A stretch of DNA of 64,000 bases from Pyronema omphalodes (GCA_024516155.1 JAJJXM010000010.1:310001-374000); one strand, 5' to 3'; numbered from the stretch's first letter, positions 13,454 to 23,606 are shown. Numbers and translations are program-made. The notes: generated by a model from the letters alone, not told the origin.

Positions 13454-14053
13454 TTGTACCCAAGTACGTACCTAAATTCCACTGCTCTTAATCTGAGTCG
13501 GGTTTCGTTACTGGTGAAATCCCATTTCTGCTTTTCCGAGAGTGACACGCACAACTTGAAGCAATCTATCCTGAGAACAGGTAGACCAATGCACACTTCC
13601 CTCTACCCATTTTTGAGCCCTCCATCGCTTGCCACACGTCAACAGTTCAACTTGCCAAACGCCGAAAAGAAAGATAAGTGTCACAGTACGTCTTGTGAGA
13701 AAAAAAAAAATGAATGTGGCCTTTGTAAATTTCATGTGCAATTAAATCCGGCGGATGAAGTCCCTTGCCTGCCACGACAACCAATGAAAATGGAATCCAT
13801 ATTATCGGGCTCCCTGAGTTGCAATCATCAGCAAACCAAAAGCACGAATTCATCACTCTGCGTGTGGAAGGAAAGTGCATGCCATTCCACGTATGATACC
13901 CTAATTTTTCTCCAGGGCGGCTCGTTGGTTGGGCAAATTGCACTTGCCTATACCCCACCACTCTACCCACAAGCGATGTCGTCGAATGGCACGCTCGAGG
14001 GCACGTTCATTAACGGTTCGCATGATTTGCCTTTTTGGTTCCCACGTCGTTGA
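13454..14053 (+). other. 199-codon ORF, longest in the upstream desert
   Basis: Longest open frame between LSM2 and the WOPR gene. The translation is rich in Ser, Thr, Pro and Leu with scattered Cys, and has no signal peptide, domain or repeat I recognise. An opposite-strand ORF of similar size overlaps it, which suggests that locally higher GC is keeping frames open. A real orphan gene is possible but unsupported. Confidence 0.18.
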
Positions 14054-14644
14054 GGTGCATGCATAACTATTTTTCGATCTGGCTGTGCATCCGTTGGTTT
14101 GGCGTGCCATGAGAGTTGGAGAGTTGGAGAATTGAGAATATTTGGATGATATTGATGACGGTGTAATGTCTGGATGGCGGCCACTAAACAGACACAAGCG
14201 CTTGGTCTGTTGGCTTGCAACGCGACAGTGATGATATCGTGTCATGTTCTGTAGGTACTCTCGACCCGTAGCAATACCCCCGTTAGATGCTATTTGCACA
14301 CACCTCACGCCTGCCGGAAACACCAGTCCATCTCGATAGCGAGCATTTCGCTCGCTGGAACATTGACAACAAGCCGACTATGGGCAGTGCTCGAAGGTCG
14401 ATGGCAATATGTCACCGCCGGTCAACTGGCCAGCCTCCCTAAGCTCCGATGTCGATATGTCACTGCCGGCGGACTGGCTACCTGCATGTTCGAACGCTGT
14501 CAACCATGGGAGGTGGTGGTAAAAGATTCAGTCAGTGTCATACCTGTGAGAACTGGCTGGCCAAAGAGGGTACCGGCGTTACCTTATTGCTTCTTGCTGT
14601 CTGTGTCCGTATATCATTCCCGTCTCGAGCAACAGGAGCATTGA

Positions 14645-14765
14645 AGGGGGACGGGGGTGCAGTATCCAAGGGGGGAGGGAGGAGGAGAGGGTGGGGGAGG
14701 GGGAGTTTTCGCCTGGGGAGATGTTTTCATGGAGGGGGTGTGAGAATGGGGCGTGGAGGGGCGTC
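14645..14765 (+). repeat. G-rich purine tract
   Basis: About 120 bp dense in runs of three to seven G separated by A, T or short spacers (for example GGGGGACGGGGG and GGGTGGGGGAGGGGGAG). It satisfies the usual G-quadruplex pattern on the plus strand. It lies about 1.9 kb upstream of the WOPR start. Confidence 0.6.
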
Positions 14766-16509
14766 AAATTATTCTTGTACACACACCCTCACATCTCTTC
14801 AGATCTCTGACCCGACATGAGTTGCCCACTAGCGCCAGTTCCCATCGATCTTAGTACTTGAGATAGCCCATTCTCACGTAGCCATTCCACAGTATCTGCC
14901 TTTTTGCGAACCATCGGTTCTTTGAGTCCTGTTGGTTTTCTTCTCTGTTTGTTTCTCGCTATATTTTCCCAAAAAAAATTGGGGTTCCCACAATATCGAG
15001 CCCATCTGATGAAGGTGCATATCAGTCCAACAATCTTCTTCTCGAACACCAAGCTTGCCAACACTACTGCTGCTATCACCAAGGCTTCACGAGGTGTACG
15101 ATAAGGTTATCAACTAAGACAAAAGACACCCGACCGGCTATGCCACAAGTTGTCTATTAGAGCTTTCGCTTCACTGCAATAAAATCCCCACAGCAGACTA
15201 TTTTCCAGCATTCGGCCCACTGGCCAATCAGCATCCTGATAGGACAACCGTCACCTCCGCACCGAACTTTGTTGTCCTTCACTTCAAGCTTTTAGGTTCT
15301 GTTTCTCTCAGAACTGTGTTAAGGTACTCCCGTTTAACTGTTTTCTTTTTCCAGGGACCGAAGTAATTGAGCCCAAATAAATAGGTTCGACGAAATATAT
15401 CTGTAGATTACGGAAAACCTAATCGCGCAGCGGAAAACTCTCCCTCCAGTCTATCATAGACAGGACAAGATTTTGCCATTACGGATACCGATAGAAGCCC
15501 GGTCTTCTATAAAAGATTTGTAAGTACTAAACTGATCAAACCGGGGATCTGGGCAAAGAAAGTTAATCTGACATTTTACACAGAGTTAGAGAAAAAGAAG
15601 ATATACTTTCGCCGCTCATATTTCTGTAATAGACACATACTATCGACGGCCGTAACCCAGTTTCAGAAAAATCTAGGCGTTCAACGCCGAAATCCGATAT
15701 ATCATCTTATCCATCTCTCACCGCATTTATATCAAACATTTTCCCGCGGAGTTTACTCATATCCGTTTGACCCCCACTTCAACATAAAGATTGTTGCCCG
15801 TGAGTGTTTTTCCTTTTCACTCTATATCATGGCGGAGAAAATGAGCACACGTGATTGTTTTTCCAAAGTCGTGCTTGTGTGATTGGCTCTGACAGGTTAC
15901 TCGCATGTATATTGTTGGCTGGTATTAGTACGACTGCAGAGCGCTCTCAATCTTAATTCCAAGTGTACAATTCTACAGAGGATCTTCCGAAGTAGAGACA
16001 AACGCAGGTCGAGCACTTGATACTCGATACTATTGAAGTTCCGCTTCAGCCCTACCCACCTCCACCTGTCGGACACCCTCGGTCAATTCATCGGCTACTG
16101 GCCACCTGTAATAAAGCCTACCCAAGGCCTCTATTACGTCCTCTGTTCTTATTTTCAATACATTAATATCCTCCATCCGGAGACTGTTCTGACAGATACC
16201 ATCTCAGGCTTGGTTCAGTTTCTATTAGCTGTAGTGCAAGTTCACCCAGGTCCAAGCCCTCTTTTCTCGCGAAGAGAGGCAGTGAACAGTTATTTTCGAA
16301 ACCTTAATTTCGTTATTTACTGTGACGGAAACGGGTTCAACTATTTCGAGTTCTTTTCGTGGCTTTGATAGCCGTCTTAACTGCAAGTGATTCTTTATTT
16401 ATGTATTGCTTCAGAGGATATTAACTAACACCTATACTGAATAGTATTTTCCGCAGCTGAAACAATAATCGTAGTGTTTATCAAGTAACCCCTCCCCCTC
16501 TTCTCCATC

Positions 16510-16554
16510 ATGCTTATCACTCGTGCTAACCGCCTTCAGCATATAACAGCCTAA
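16510..16554 (+). promoter_or_regulatory. Short uORF just before the WOPR start codon
   Basis: ATG at 16510 opens a 14-codon frame ending at TAA (16552-16554), four bases before the main ATG at 16559. The main start has a stronger context (CAAAATG) than the uORF. If the transcript includes this leader, ribosomes finishing the uORF would sit on top of the main start. Presence in the mRNA is inferred. Confidence 0.5.
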
Positions 16555-16558
16555 CAAA

Positions 16559-18010
16559 ATGTCGTCTACCTACACACAGAGCTCCATGAACTTTGGTGGC
16601 TCCCATCAACAACTCCCATCTCCAAATTTCCCGGGACCTTCTTGGCAAAGCGGTATTCTTAAATCATCCGACGATGCTCTGGTCCTCATGCAATGCTGTA
16701 TCAATGGGGATATCCCTATGGTAACGCGGCGACCCCACGACAAAGAGCGAGAGGATTTAATCAGGAGTGGCAACATCTTCATATACGACGAAGAAACTTC
16801 TAATATCAAGCGATGGACAGACAGTCTTTATTGGTCACCCAGTCGGATAATGGGTTCCTTTCTTGTTTACAGAGAGATTGAGAAGGCATTTCCCGCTGGT
16901 GAACGGAAGAAAGCGAAGAAGAAGCGAGGTGATAGTCTTTCCTCCGATGAAGGATCAGACGGCCAGTGCCCAACCAGTATTAAACAAGGACGACTAGTCC
17001 GTCGGCATACCGGACACAACCTTACGAAGGAAGAAGAAAGGGATTACTGCGGTTCATTACTGGACTCCTACGAATTCAAATATGGAGGACTGGTGAAGAA
17101 GACAATTTCCCTCGACTACCGCGGCAAAAGATACCACATGGTCTCTTATTACAACCTTCGCGATGTCAAGCCGATGAAACTCGAGTTTCCGACACGCATT
17201 TATCATGGTGTGCATGTAGACCAGGAACTTCTTACCCTCCCAACGGTTCAAAAGAACGGCTGCGACAACAATGTGCCTTCACCCCCCTGCGGTAGCCCTG
17301 GTCCCTCTCACCAACACCCTTCTATTCTTCCACCACCACCTCTTTCGGGGTCTCATTACGCCTCGTCACCCGCGACCGCCACTGAAGAAGACGACGAGAT
17401 TGTTTCCCCCTCCCTTACCTATACCTACAGATCAGGTAGCAGTAGTCAAGATGTTTTCCCGGGTTATGGTTATTCCGGCATAGTCCCCTCCGACTATCCT
17501 CAGGTTCCCAGGACGTACACAGCTCATCCAGACATACCACCTCCGGAAATCGACAACTACCGAACATTCGAATCCTCATCTCCCAATTCCCGGAGTAACT
17601 ACCCTGGACCCTACAACAACGCCGGTTTCAGTAACCCTTCTCTTTATAGCTACGCACATCATGGCCATCATCAGTTCCAGCACCAGCACCAGCACACATC
17701 ACACCATGCGCAACACGGGGGTCATTCAAGTCCTACAAGTTCGGTACCTCCGCCTAACTTCTACCCCAACCAACAAGAAGACAGCTATGGTCTTGCGCCG
17801 CTGAGAATGCAGCCACAGCCCCAGACTTTGACATACCCTATTGCTCCAATCGCTCCTTGCTCGCCACCTGTTCAAACGCCGCCAGCGCAACAGCAGTCGC
17901 CACATCCGCAGCAACAGCCGGGGCAAAGAAGCGAGGGGTTTTCGCAGCCGCAACAGCAGGTGCAGCAGTACTGGAGTGAGCATAATGGACACCATGGACC
18001 GCCGCAGTGA
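16559..18010 (+). CDS. WOPR-domain (Gti1/Pac2 family) transcription regulator, Wor1/Ryp1/Sge1-like
   Basis: DNA-binding regulator of the fungus-specific WOPR family, whose members control morphological switching, conidiation and virulence-type programmes. Single exon, 483 aa. WOPRa spans about residues 32-117 (GILKSSDDALVL, RRPHDKERE, IRSGNIFIYDEE, IKRWTDSLYWSPSRIMGSFLVYRE) and WOPRb about 155-205 (LLDSYEFKYGGLVKKTIS, YHMVSYYNL). A basic, Ser/Asp-rich linker separates them. The C-terminal 250 residues are Pro, Gln, Ser and His rich, ending in Q/P tracts, as in Wor1/Ryp1-type proteins. The RRPHDRER-like motif favours Wor1/Ryp1/Sge1 over Pac2, but orthology is not proven. The usual WTDG reads WTDS here. 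It has an 11.8-kb gene-free upstream tract and converges with RIX7. Confidence 0.9.
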   Translation: MSSTYTQSSMNFGGSHQQLPSPNFPGPSWQSGILKSSDDALVLMQCCINGDIPMVTRRPHDKEREDLIRSGNIFIYDEETSNIKRWTDSLYWSPSRIMGSFLVYREIEKAFPAGERKKAKKKRGDSLSSDEGSDGQCPTSIKQGRLVRRHTGHNLTKEEERDYCGSLLDSYEFKYGGLVKKTISLDYRGKRYHMVSYYNLRDVKPMKLEFPTRIYHGVHVDQELLTLPTVQKNGCDNNVPSPPCGSPGPSHQHPSILPPPPLSGSHYASSPATATEEDDEIVSPSLTYTYRSGSSSQDVFPGYGYSGIVPSDYPQVPRTYTAHPDIPPPEIDNYRTFESSSPNSRSNYPGPYNNAGFSNPSLYSYAHHGHHQFQHQHQHTSHHAQHGGHSSPTSSVPPPNFYPNQQEDSYGLAPLRMQPQPQTLTYPIAPIAPCSPPVQTPPAQQQSPHPQQQPGQRSEGFSQPQQQVQQYWSEHNGHHGPPQ

Positions 18011-18754
18011 GAGGTGTGTATTTTGAATTGGTGGGGGAAGAGGGAGGGGAGGGGGGGGGGGGGGGGGGGGGCGAGCGATATGTTTTGTTGAAATAGTGCG
18101 TGCAACTTTTGAATGGGGGATTTCATTTGTTGGAGTAGTGGTGAGTCGGAATGGGGATGGGGGGTGTAGATGTAGTGCAAAATTTCGACTCGACTTGGGT
18201 GGTTTTCTTTTTTTTGATACTTTCTTCGGTTGGTGAATTTTAGTAAATTTAAAGCTTTCTTTTTTTCTTTCTGGAAAATTGATGATTGTATTTTTCTTGT
18301 AATTTCAGAGGGAATCATGGAATATGTGATATAAAATTAAGTTTCAGCTTCATGATTGAGTTGCTGTGGTTAAGGGTGCTAAAGATTTTATGTTTCCAAA
18401 AGAGGAAATATCAGGTGGAACGTAGAAAACAGCACGTAAACGATGAAATGAAGTTCATTTCATTAGGGCTTGCGAGAGGGCTTGTCAGGGGTCCCTGGAA
18501 ACAAGGATTACCTAAAGTTATCTAAGCTTGGATTGGTATGGTAAGAAGCTTATTGCAATTCGCGGCTAAATCGAAGCTCTATATTGTCGCCGTGTGCCTA
18601 CAGCTTGAATAGATAAGAGAACAGGGTTATATAGTACATTGCGCCTCTCAATATCTCGTGGCTCCAAAAGTTCAAAGAAACCGATAACATTTAGTATTCC
18701 ATTTAAATTCCCCCAAAAAACATAACGCCTTAAATACAATACAAAACAAACCCA
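18011..18754. other. Convergent intergenic between WOPR gene and RIX7
   Basis: About 740 bp holding the 3' ends of two convergent genes: the G run, T-rich stretches (18205-18300) and AT-rich sequence before the RIX7 stop. No ORF or RNA gene is supported. Confidence 0.5.
18051..18071 (+). repeat. Poly-G run (21 G)
   Basis: Uninterrupted G run 40 bp after the WOPR stop codon, in its probable 3' UTR, preceded by further GGG blocks. Runs like this are prone to length error in assembly. Confidence 0.85.
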
Positions 18755-21241
18755 TTACTTTTGATTGTGGACCCCAAACTTTGTAGCAAGAAGCTTGTAC
18801 TGTTTCCTCTGATCCCTTGTAACACTTGCCCTAACCCTTGAGAACGCCATTTCAAAGTCTTGCATACCAATGAAAACTCTAACATTATCGCTTCCGGTGT
18901 GTCCCTCTCTAATCTTCGGCATACCGACCTGATCAAACACTTCTCTTCTCAAAGCCGCTGTCGTAGCTTCTCTCAACAAGGCATTAAGATCAGCTCCTGA
19001 GAAGCAGTCCGCACGCTCGTCATTCGCAATGGACTTCAAATCCACATCCTGACCAAGCGGTGACTTTCTGCTAATCGTCTTCAAAATCTCATAGCGCTCT
19101 TCTTCCGTAGGGAGATCGACAAGCAATGGCTTATCAAGACGTCCAGGACGGAGCATAGCAGGATCAATAACATCCGGTCTGTTAGTGGCAGCGACCACGT
19201 AGACACCATTACGATCCTCCAGACCATCCAACTCAGTAAGAAGAGTGTTAACAACTCTTGCCGAGCTCTCACTCAATGAATCATCTCTTCTGGGTACCAA
19301 AGCATCCAACTCATCGAAGAAGATAACACAAGGCTTACTTGCGCGAGCTCTTGAAAATACTTGACGAACTGCACGCTCAGACTCTCCAACGTACTTGTTA
19401 AGCAACTCGGGTCCCTTGACGGAGATGAAGTTTGCATGGGATTCGTTTGCAACGGCCTTGGCGAGGAGAGTTTTACCACATCCTGGAGGACCCCAGAGAA
19501 GTACTCCGATGGGCTTGTTGAGACCGACCTGGGCAAAGAGCTCAGGGTCTTGGATGGGGAGGACAATAGACATCTGGAGCTCCTGTCTAATGCTTTGGAG
19601 AGCACCGATGGCATCCCAGGTGACGTCGGGAACGGTGGCGAATCCTTCACGTTTGCTGGAAGGCTGGATGTTGGGAACAGCAAGGAGGAAATCGGCATTG
19701 GTGATGGTAAGAGGGGCGAGTTGTTCCTCCGTAAGCTTTTCCGGGTAGGCAGCGAGGAAGTTCTGGATTAGGCTGGTAGGTTGGTTGACCTCGACGGTGG
19801 TGAGGGTGGTAGTAGTGTTGGTGGGGGCAATGTCCATATCCATAGCTGTATCACCATCTGCGTCACCGTTGGTGATTTCTGGTGGCGGAGGTGGGTTGCT
19901 TTTGAGAGCGTGGAATATCCTGTTGATAGCAACACGACCAGCTTCAGCGGTGAGTGCACTTAAATCGGCTCCAACGAAACCGGGGGTCTTTTTGGCAAGG
20001 TCCCGGAAGTTAAAGTCTCCAGTGAGTCGGAGCTTCTTGCACATGACCCTGAGGATCTTCTCTCTTGCGGCTTCATCGGGGACAGTCAAGCAGATTTCCT
20101 TCTCGAAACGCCCAGCTCGTCGAAGTGCAGGGTCAAGACTGTCTGGGCGATTGGTGGCTCCAATAATCAATACCGGCTTTCCGTCATTGTTCTCAGGCCT
20201 CAGGTCGTCCATACAGGTCAACATCTGTGCAACAATTCTTCGCTCCATTTCTCTCTGTGCGCTCTCTCGCTTTGGTGTAATAGCGTCGATCTCATCAAGA
20301 AACATAAGACATGGTGCCTTCTCTCTGGCCTCGTCGAATAGCTCTCTAACCTTCTTCTCACTCTCTCCAGACATACCGGAAACAATAGAGGGCGCTGAAA
20401 CAGACAAGAAAGGTAATCCAAGCTCTCCGGCCAATGCATTTGCCAACAGCGTTTTACCACAACCCGGAGGTCCATGAAGAAGTACACCACGGGGGATTGG
20501 TACACCAGTAAATTCGTAGACCTCCGGGTGCATCAACGGGAATGCCACGAATTCGAGAAGCTGTTTAACCGCATCGTCGATACCTCCGATATCTTTGAGT
20601 AATAGGTTCTTAGGGGGATCTCTGTTCTCCTTGTCTGCTTTACTTAATGTCAGTGATTTTCCAAGCCTTGGTATTACGCAGAGGACAATACCCTTTACTC
20701 TCTTTGGCCGGCCCTCCTCTTTCTCGGATTTCTCCTTCCTCTTCCTCTTTGGGGACGGCGGCGCAGTAGGCGCAGGTACGCTGACAGCACCCGCACTCGC
20801 AACAGGCTCCACCACTGGCATAAGCTGTTCCGGCTTTGGCGTAGCAGGCGCACTCTCCTCAGCGGGCGTTGGTGTTCCTTGACGGGTATTCCACATTCCG
20901 GTAATTCTCTTGTTTACAACGTTGGTCTTGGTCTCATCCGGGATCATAAGATTCCCAACATCCAAACCCTCCAAGTCCGAGTCAAGCTCAGCGTCTTCTT
21001 CTTCTTCCTCACGAATAACGTCTAGCGCACGTTCAATTGAAGCGGTGAGAGTAGATTTTTTATGGCGAGTGAGAGCAGAGTCGCTGCAAACGAAGGTCTG
21101 GATTTCCGAAACGCGAAGCTGAACTGTGGGATTGTCGTCCGAAGATTGTTGAGTAATAAACTCTCGAACTAAAGAAAGAACTTTGGCATCAAGTTTTGCG
21201 GCGAGCGATCGAGAAGCGCCTCCGGATCGGTTTGGGCGCAT
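18755..21241 (-). CDS. RIX7: RIX7/NVL-type AAA ATPase, 60S ribosome biogenesis
   Basis: Tandem AAA ATPase that strips assembly factors from nucleolar pre-60S particles. Read as one exon it is 828 aa. It has an N-terminal helical region (1-75), an acidic/basic linker with an NLS-like PKRKRKEKSEKEE (about 164-176), AAA domain 1 (Walker A GPPGCGKT at about 257-264, Walker B FLDEID near 314-319) and AAA domain 2 (GPPGCGKT near 584-591, FFDELD near 641-646). The interval 20635-20691 (57 bp) has GTATTG...CTGAC...CAG features, no stop and a length divisible by three, and its translation (IVLCVIPRLGKSLTL-type) fits poorly in the linker. I therefore think it is an intron and the protein about 809 aa. 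Neighbours WOPR (convergent) and UTP3 (same strand). Confidence 0.95.
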   Translation of the reverse strand: MRPNRSGGASRSLAAKLDAKVLSLVREFITQQSSDDNPTVQLRVSEIQTFVCSDSALTRHKKSTLTASIERALDVIREEEEEDAELDSDLEGLDVGNLMIPDETKTNVVNKRITGMWNTRQGTPTPAEESAPATPKPEQLMPVVEPVASAGAVSVPAPTAPPSPKRKRKEKSEKEEGRPKRVKGIVLCVIPRLGKSLTLSKADKENRDPPKNLLLKDIGGIDDAVKQLLEFVAFPLMHPEVYEFTGVPIPRGVLLHGPPGCGKTLLANALAGELGLPFLSVSAPSIVSGMSGESEKKVRELFDEAREKAPCLMFLDEIDAITPKRESAQREMERRIVAQMLTCMDDLRPENNDGKPVLIIGATNRPDSLDPALRRAGRFEKEICLTVPDEAAREKILRVMCKKLRLTGDFNFRDLAKKTPGFVGADLSALTAEAGRVAINRIFHALKSNPPPPPEITNGDADGDTAMDMDIAPTNTTTTLTTVEVNQPTSLIQNFLAAYPEKLTEEQLAPLTITNADFLLAVPNIQPSSKREGFATVPDVTWDAIGALQSIRQELQMSIVLPIQDPELFAQVGLNKPIGVLLWGPPGCGKTLLAKAVANESHANFISVKGPELLNKYVGESERAVRQVFSRARASKPCVIFFDELDALVPRRDDSLSESSARVVNTLLTELDGLEDRNGVYVVAATNRPDVIDPAMLRPGRLDKPLLVDLPTEEERYEILKTISRKSPLGQDVDLKSIANDERADCFSGADLNALLREATTAALRREVFDQVGMPKIREGHTGSDNVRVFIGMQDFEMAFSRVRASVTRDQRKQYKLLATKFGVHNQK
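20635..20691 (-). other. Probable stop-free 57-bp intron within RIX7
   Basis: Read on the minus strand: donor GTATTG at 20691, branch-like CTGAC about 17 bp before the end, acceptor CAG ending at 20635. Removal joins RVK to DKENRDPP in frame. Length and branch placement match other introns here. Only transcript data can decide. Confidence 0.6.
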
Positions 21242-21797
21242 TTTTGCGAGGTTTCGTCGTCCTTCAAGGTTGCTCTGCTAGGAAAAAATATTTGAGGCTC
21301 AACAACGTGGGGTGTGCAGCTGTGGGCGACAGTCGGTTGCAGGGGTCTGGGCTAGCGCACGTGCATGTGCTATGAACACGAGAACAGACGCGACTTCCGC
21401 GACGAATGTTTTGTTTCAGCATTCAAAGAAGCGTTTTTTGTGTTGGCAAATGTTCTCATGACAAATAAGAATTTCTTTTTTTGAAAATAATTTCTGGGCA
21501 ACAAAGTCAGGGCTAATTGAAATTATTATACCCATGTCGAAATAGCTACAATTGACTCTTGCATTTGTTGAATACCATGTTTTCTCTGAATCGTTCAATC
21601 TTTATCCAATGAAGGGTTACCATATTATTTGTACTGGTGCATTTACGACTTGCTCTTAGGGGTACGGAAATCACAACTTGACAATGATAGCAAAAATTTA
21701 GACATCCACCACTTTCATCATTTTCATTAGGCCCATCCGTAACTTTTGTAATATACAGTAAAAATCAAACCCAAAATCCATACTTCCCAAAAAATAA
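21242..21797. other. Intergenic between RIX7 and UTP3
   Basis: 556 bp serving as RIX7 promoter (CACGTG at 21358; an A-rich GGAAAAAATATTTGAG stretch near 21280 resembles RRPE) and as UTP3 3' flank. No further gene seen. Confidence 0.5.
21358..21363. promoter_or_regulatory. CACGTG palindrome upstream of RIX7
   Basis: CACGTG 117 bp before the RIX7 ATG (context GCGCACGTGCAT). Binding by an E-box factor is inferred from the shared position upstream of the other ribosome-assembly genes. Confidence 0.45.
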
Positions 21798-23606
21798 CTA
21801 TGAAGAAAACTTAACAGACTTAACGACGTTCTTCTTGATACCTGTCGCCTCACCACCGTAGGCTCCTTGTTGTCCACCCTTGTAAAGGGCCTTAGTAGAG
21901 CCTAACTTCTTCATCTTCTTATCGTACTGCATCTTCTTCTTCACACGTGGGTTGCGGACTTCCTTCTTTCGCTTAGGAGTCAATCCCTTGTTCTTCATAA
22001 TCTTCCAACCGATCTCTCTCTTTCCATCAGGACCAACCGCTCCTTCAACCATCTGAAGCATATTGCCCTCCTTGATTGCTGCCTTCTCTGCCTCATACAT
22101 CTTCTTCTTATCCTCCTTTCTGCTCTTTGCGGTTGACTTCAAAAGATCGTAGTATTCGTTATCAGGATCGTCAGCTGGTGCAGCAGACTTCTTAGACTGC
22201 GGCTCGTCGGGTTCACCATCAGACAGATCAGCTCCCTCTCCCTTATCCCTCCTTCGCTGGGCTTCGGCCTGTAATCGTAGCTCTCTCTCGCGTCTTCTCT
22301 CACGGTGTGGTACATCTGCATCTCCTCCTGCGTTTCTTGAAGCAAGGTCACGCTTGCTGGCTTTTGAAGTGACCTGGCTGGCGTAAAAACGAAGATTCTT
22401 TTTCCGCTGGGATTTCTCTTCGGCATCAATGTCGTTAAGAATAGCCTCCTCACCAAAGTCAGTGGTTGTTGTCTTCTTGGCGGCCTTTTTAGTCTTGGTT
22501 CCAGAGGTAGTGATGAGCGCATCGAGCTCAGAGAAGTCGTCCTTAATTGTCCTGGTCTTCTTTGGAGTGGGCGCTGGTAGATCAGAGTACTCGCTGTCGT
22601 AGTCATCGCTCTCCTCTTCGGAGTCGTGTTTCCGCTTGACACCCTTGTCCATGTCAACGTCGCTTCCCTCAGCCAAAGGCTCGAGTTTGGCCGCGCCAAC
22701 ACGAGCGTCTTTAATAGACTCCCAGGCAGACCGCACACCAAGAATTGCGTTCATAATAGGATGCTCTCTGACCCGGTCAATTCCACCATCCTCATCGCTT
22801 CCAGCATCAGTCAAGATTGCGAAGTACATGCTCAATACACCAAGGTAAGCACTAGAGACCTTCCACTTCTTGATTGCAACGCTCTCCTTGTCTCCCACGG
22901 CCTCCGCTGCTTTAGCACCCATCTCCAAGGCTGGGAAAAGCTTCTGGAGCTCCAAAAACTCCTCAGACAGAAGTTTGAACTCTGGATGCCGTGCGTGCAA
23001 GAGCTTGACTCTCTCTTCCGGGGTGTCGGGAAGCTTGGTAGGTAATAATTCCGTAAAGACCTTCTTGCTCTCGGTCTTTGTCGCAGGTGCAGCCCAGTCC
23101 TCATCGTCGAATGCGAAATCTGCCGCAGACATAGCTGCCATGTGCTTCTGTTGGATACGAATGGCCTCCTCCTCCTCCGCCTTAGCATCAACCTCCTCCT
23201 CAGCACCTCCATAGTAGTCCTTCTTGCTGGTTCCCCAACCCTCCTCTGGCTCCTCTTCCTCCTCCTCCTCTTCCGAGTCATCCTGCCTCTTACCGCCCTT
23301 TGCAGCGGCTCTTGGGTCCTCCTCCTCGTCGTCCTCGGAGTCGTCGTATTCCGCGTCCGATCCAGCAGATTCGTAGCCATACTTGTCGAGTCCCATTACT
23401 TCTTCCTCGTCATCGCTGTCATTCTGGCGGCGGGTGGGTACGGCATTGAGCGAAACCTCGTCGCGCTGGAGGTGGAAAGCATCTTCTTCGTCGGCAACGT
23501 CAGCCCAGGTGTTAATTGCAGCAATTTTTGCGTCTTTAGCATTGATGGTGGGCGCAGAGGGTGCTTCAGCACGCGTGTTGTTCGAACGGCGTCCCTTTTT
23601 GGCCAT
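21798..23606 (-). CDS. UTP3: UTP3/SAS10, small-subunit processome protein
   Basis: U3 snoRNP-associated factor needed for pre-18S rRNA processing in the nucleolus. Single exon, 602 aa. The N-terminus (MAKKGRRSNN) is basic, followed by long acidic blocks (about residues 60-130, runs of E and D). A Sas10/Utp3/C1D-type helical region covers about 200-270. The conserved C-terminal Sas10 domain (about 520-602) contains GWKIMKNKGLTPKRKKEVRN, PRVKKKMQYDKK and SVKFSS, the clearest family signature. Length is normal for filamentous fungi. Same strand as RIX7 and DPS1; all three have separate upstream regions. Confidence 0.95.
   Translation of the reverse strand: MAKKGRRSNNTRAEAPSAPTINAKDAKIAAINTWADVADEEDAFHLQRDEVSLNAVPTRRQNDSDDEEEVMGLDKYGYESAGSDAEYDDSEDDEEEDPRAAAKGGKRQDDSEEEEEEEEPEEGWGTSKKDYYGGAEEEVDAKAEEEEAIRIQQKHMAAMSAADFAFDDEDWAAPATKTESKKVFTELLPTKLPDTPEERVKLLHARHPEFKLLSEEFLELQKLFPALEMGAKAAEAVGDKESVAIKKWKVSSAYLGVLSMYFAILTDAGSDEDGGIDRVREHPIMNAILGVRSAWESIKDARVGAAKLEPLAEGSDVDMDKGVKRKHDSEEESDDYDSEYSDLPAPTPKKTRTIKDDFSELDALITTSGTKTKKAAKKTTTTDFGEEAILNDIDAEEKSQRKKNLRFYASQVTSKASKRDLASRNAGGDADVPHRERRRERELRLQAEAQRRRDKGEGADLSDGEPDEPQSKKSAAPADDPDNEYYDLLKSTAKSRKEDKKKMYEAEKAAIKEGNMLQMVEGAVGPDGKREIGWKIMKNKGLTPKRKKEVRNPRVKKKMQYDKKMKKLGSTKALYKGGQQGAYGGEATGIKKNVVKSVKFSS

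Larger units (their letters stand above)
14054..16558. other. Upstream region and probable 5' leader of the WOPR gene
   Basis: No gene is supported. The tract holds the G-rich segment, a CACGTG at 15848-15853, pyrimidine-rich stretches and several upstream ATGs, including a 111-codon frame at 16033-16368. The stretch from roughly 16390 to 16445 has a CTAAC-like branch site followed by a TAG and could include a 5'-UTR intron, but the donor is uncertain. The transcription start cannot be placed from sequence. Confidence 0.4.

Noticed and set aside
16033..16368. 111-codon ORF upstream of the WOPR gene
   Set aside because: No family resemblance; probably a chance frame in the 5' region or a long uORF.
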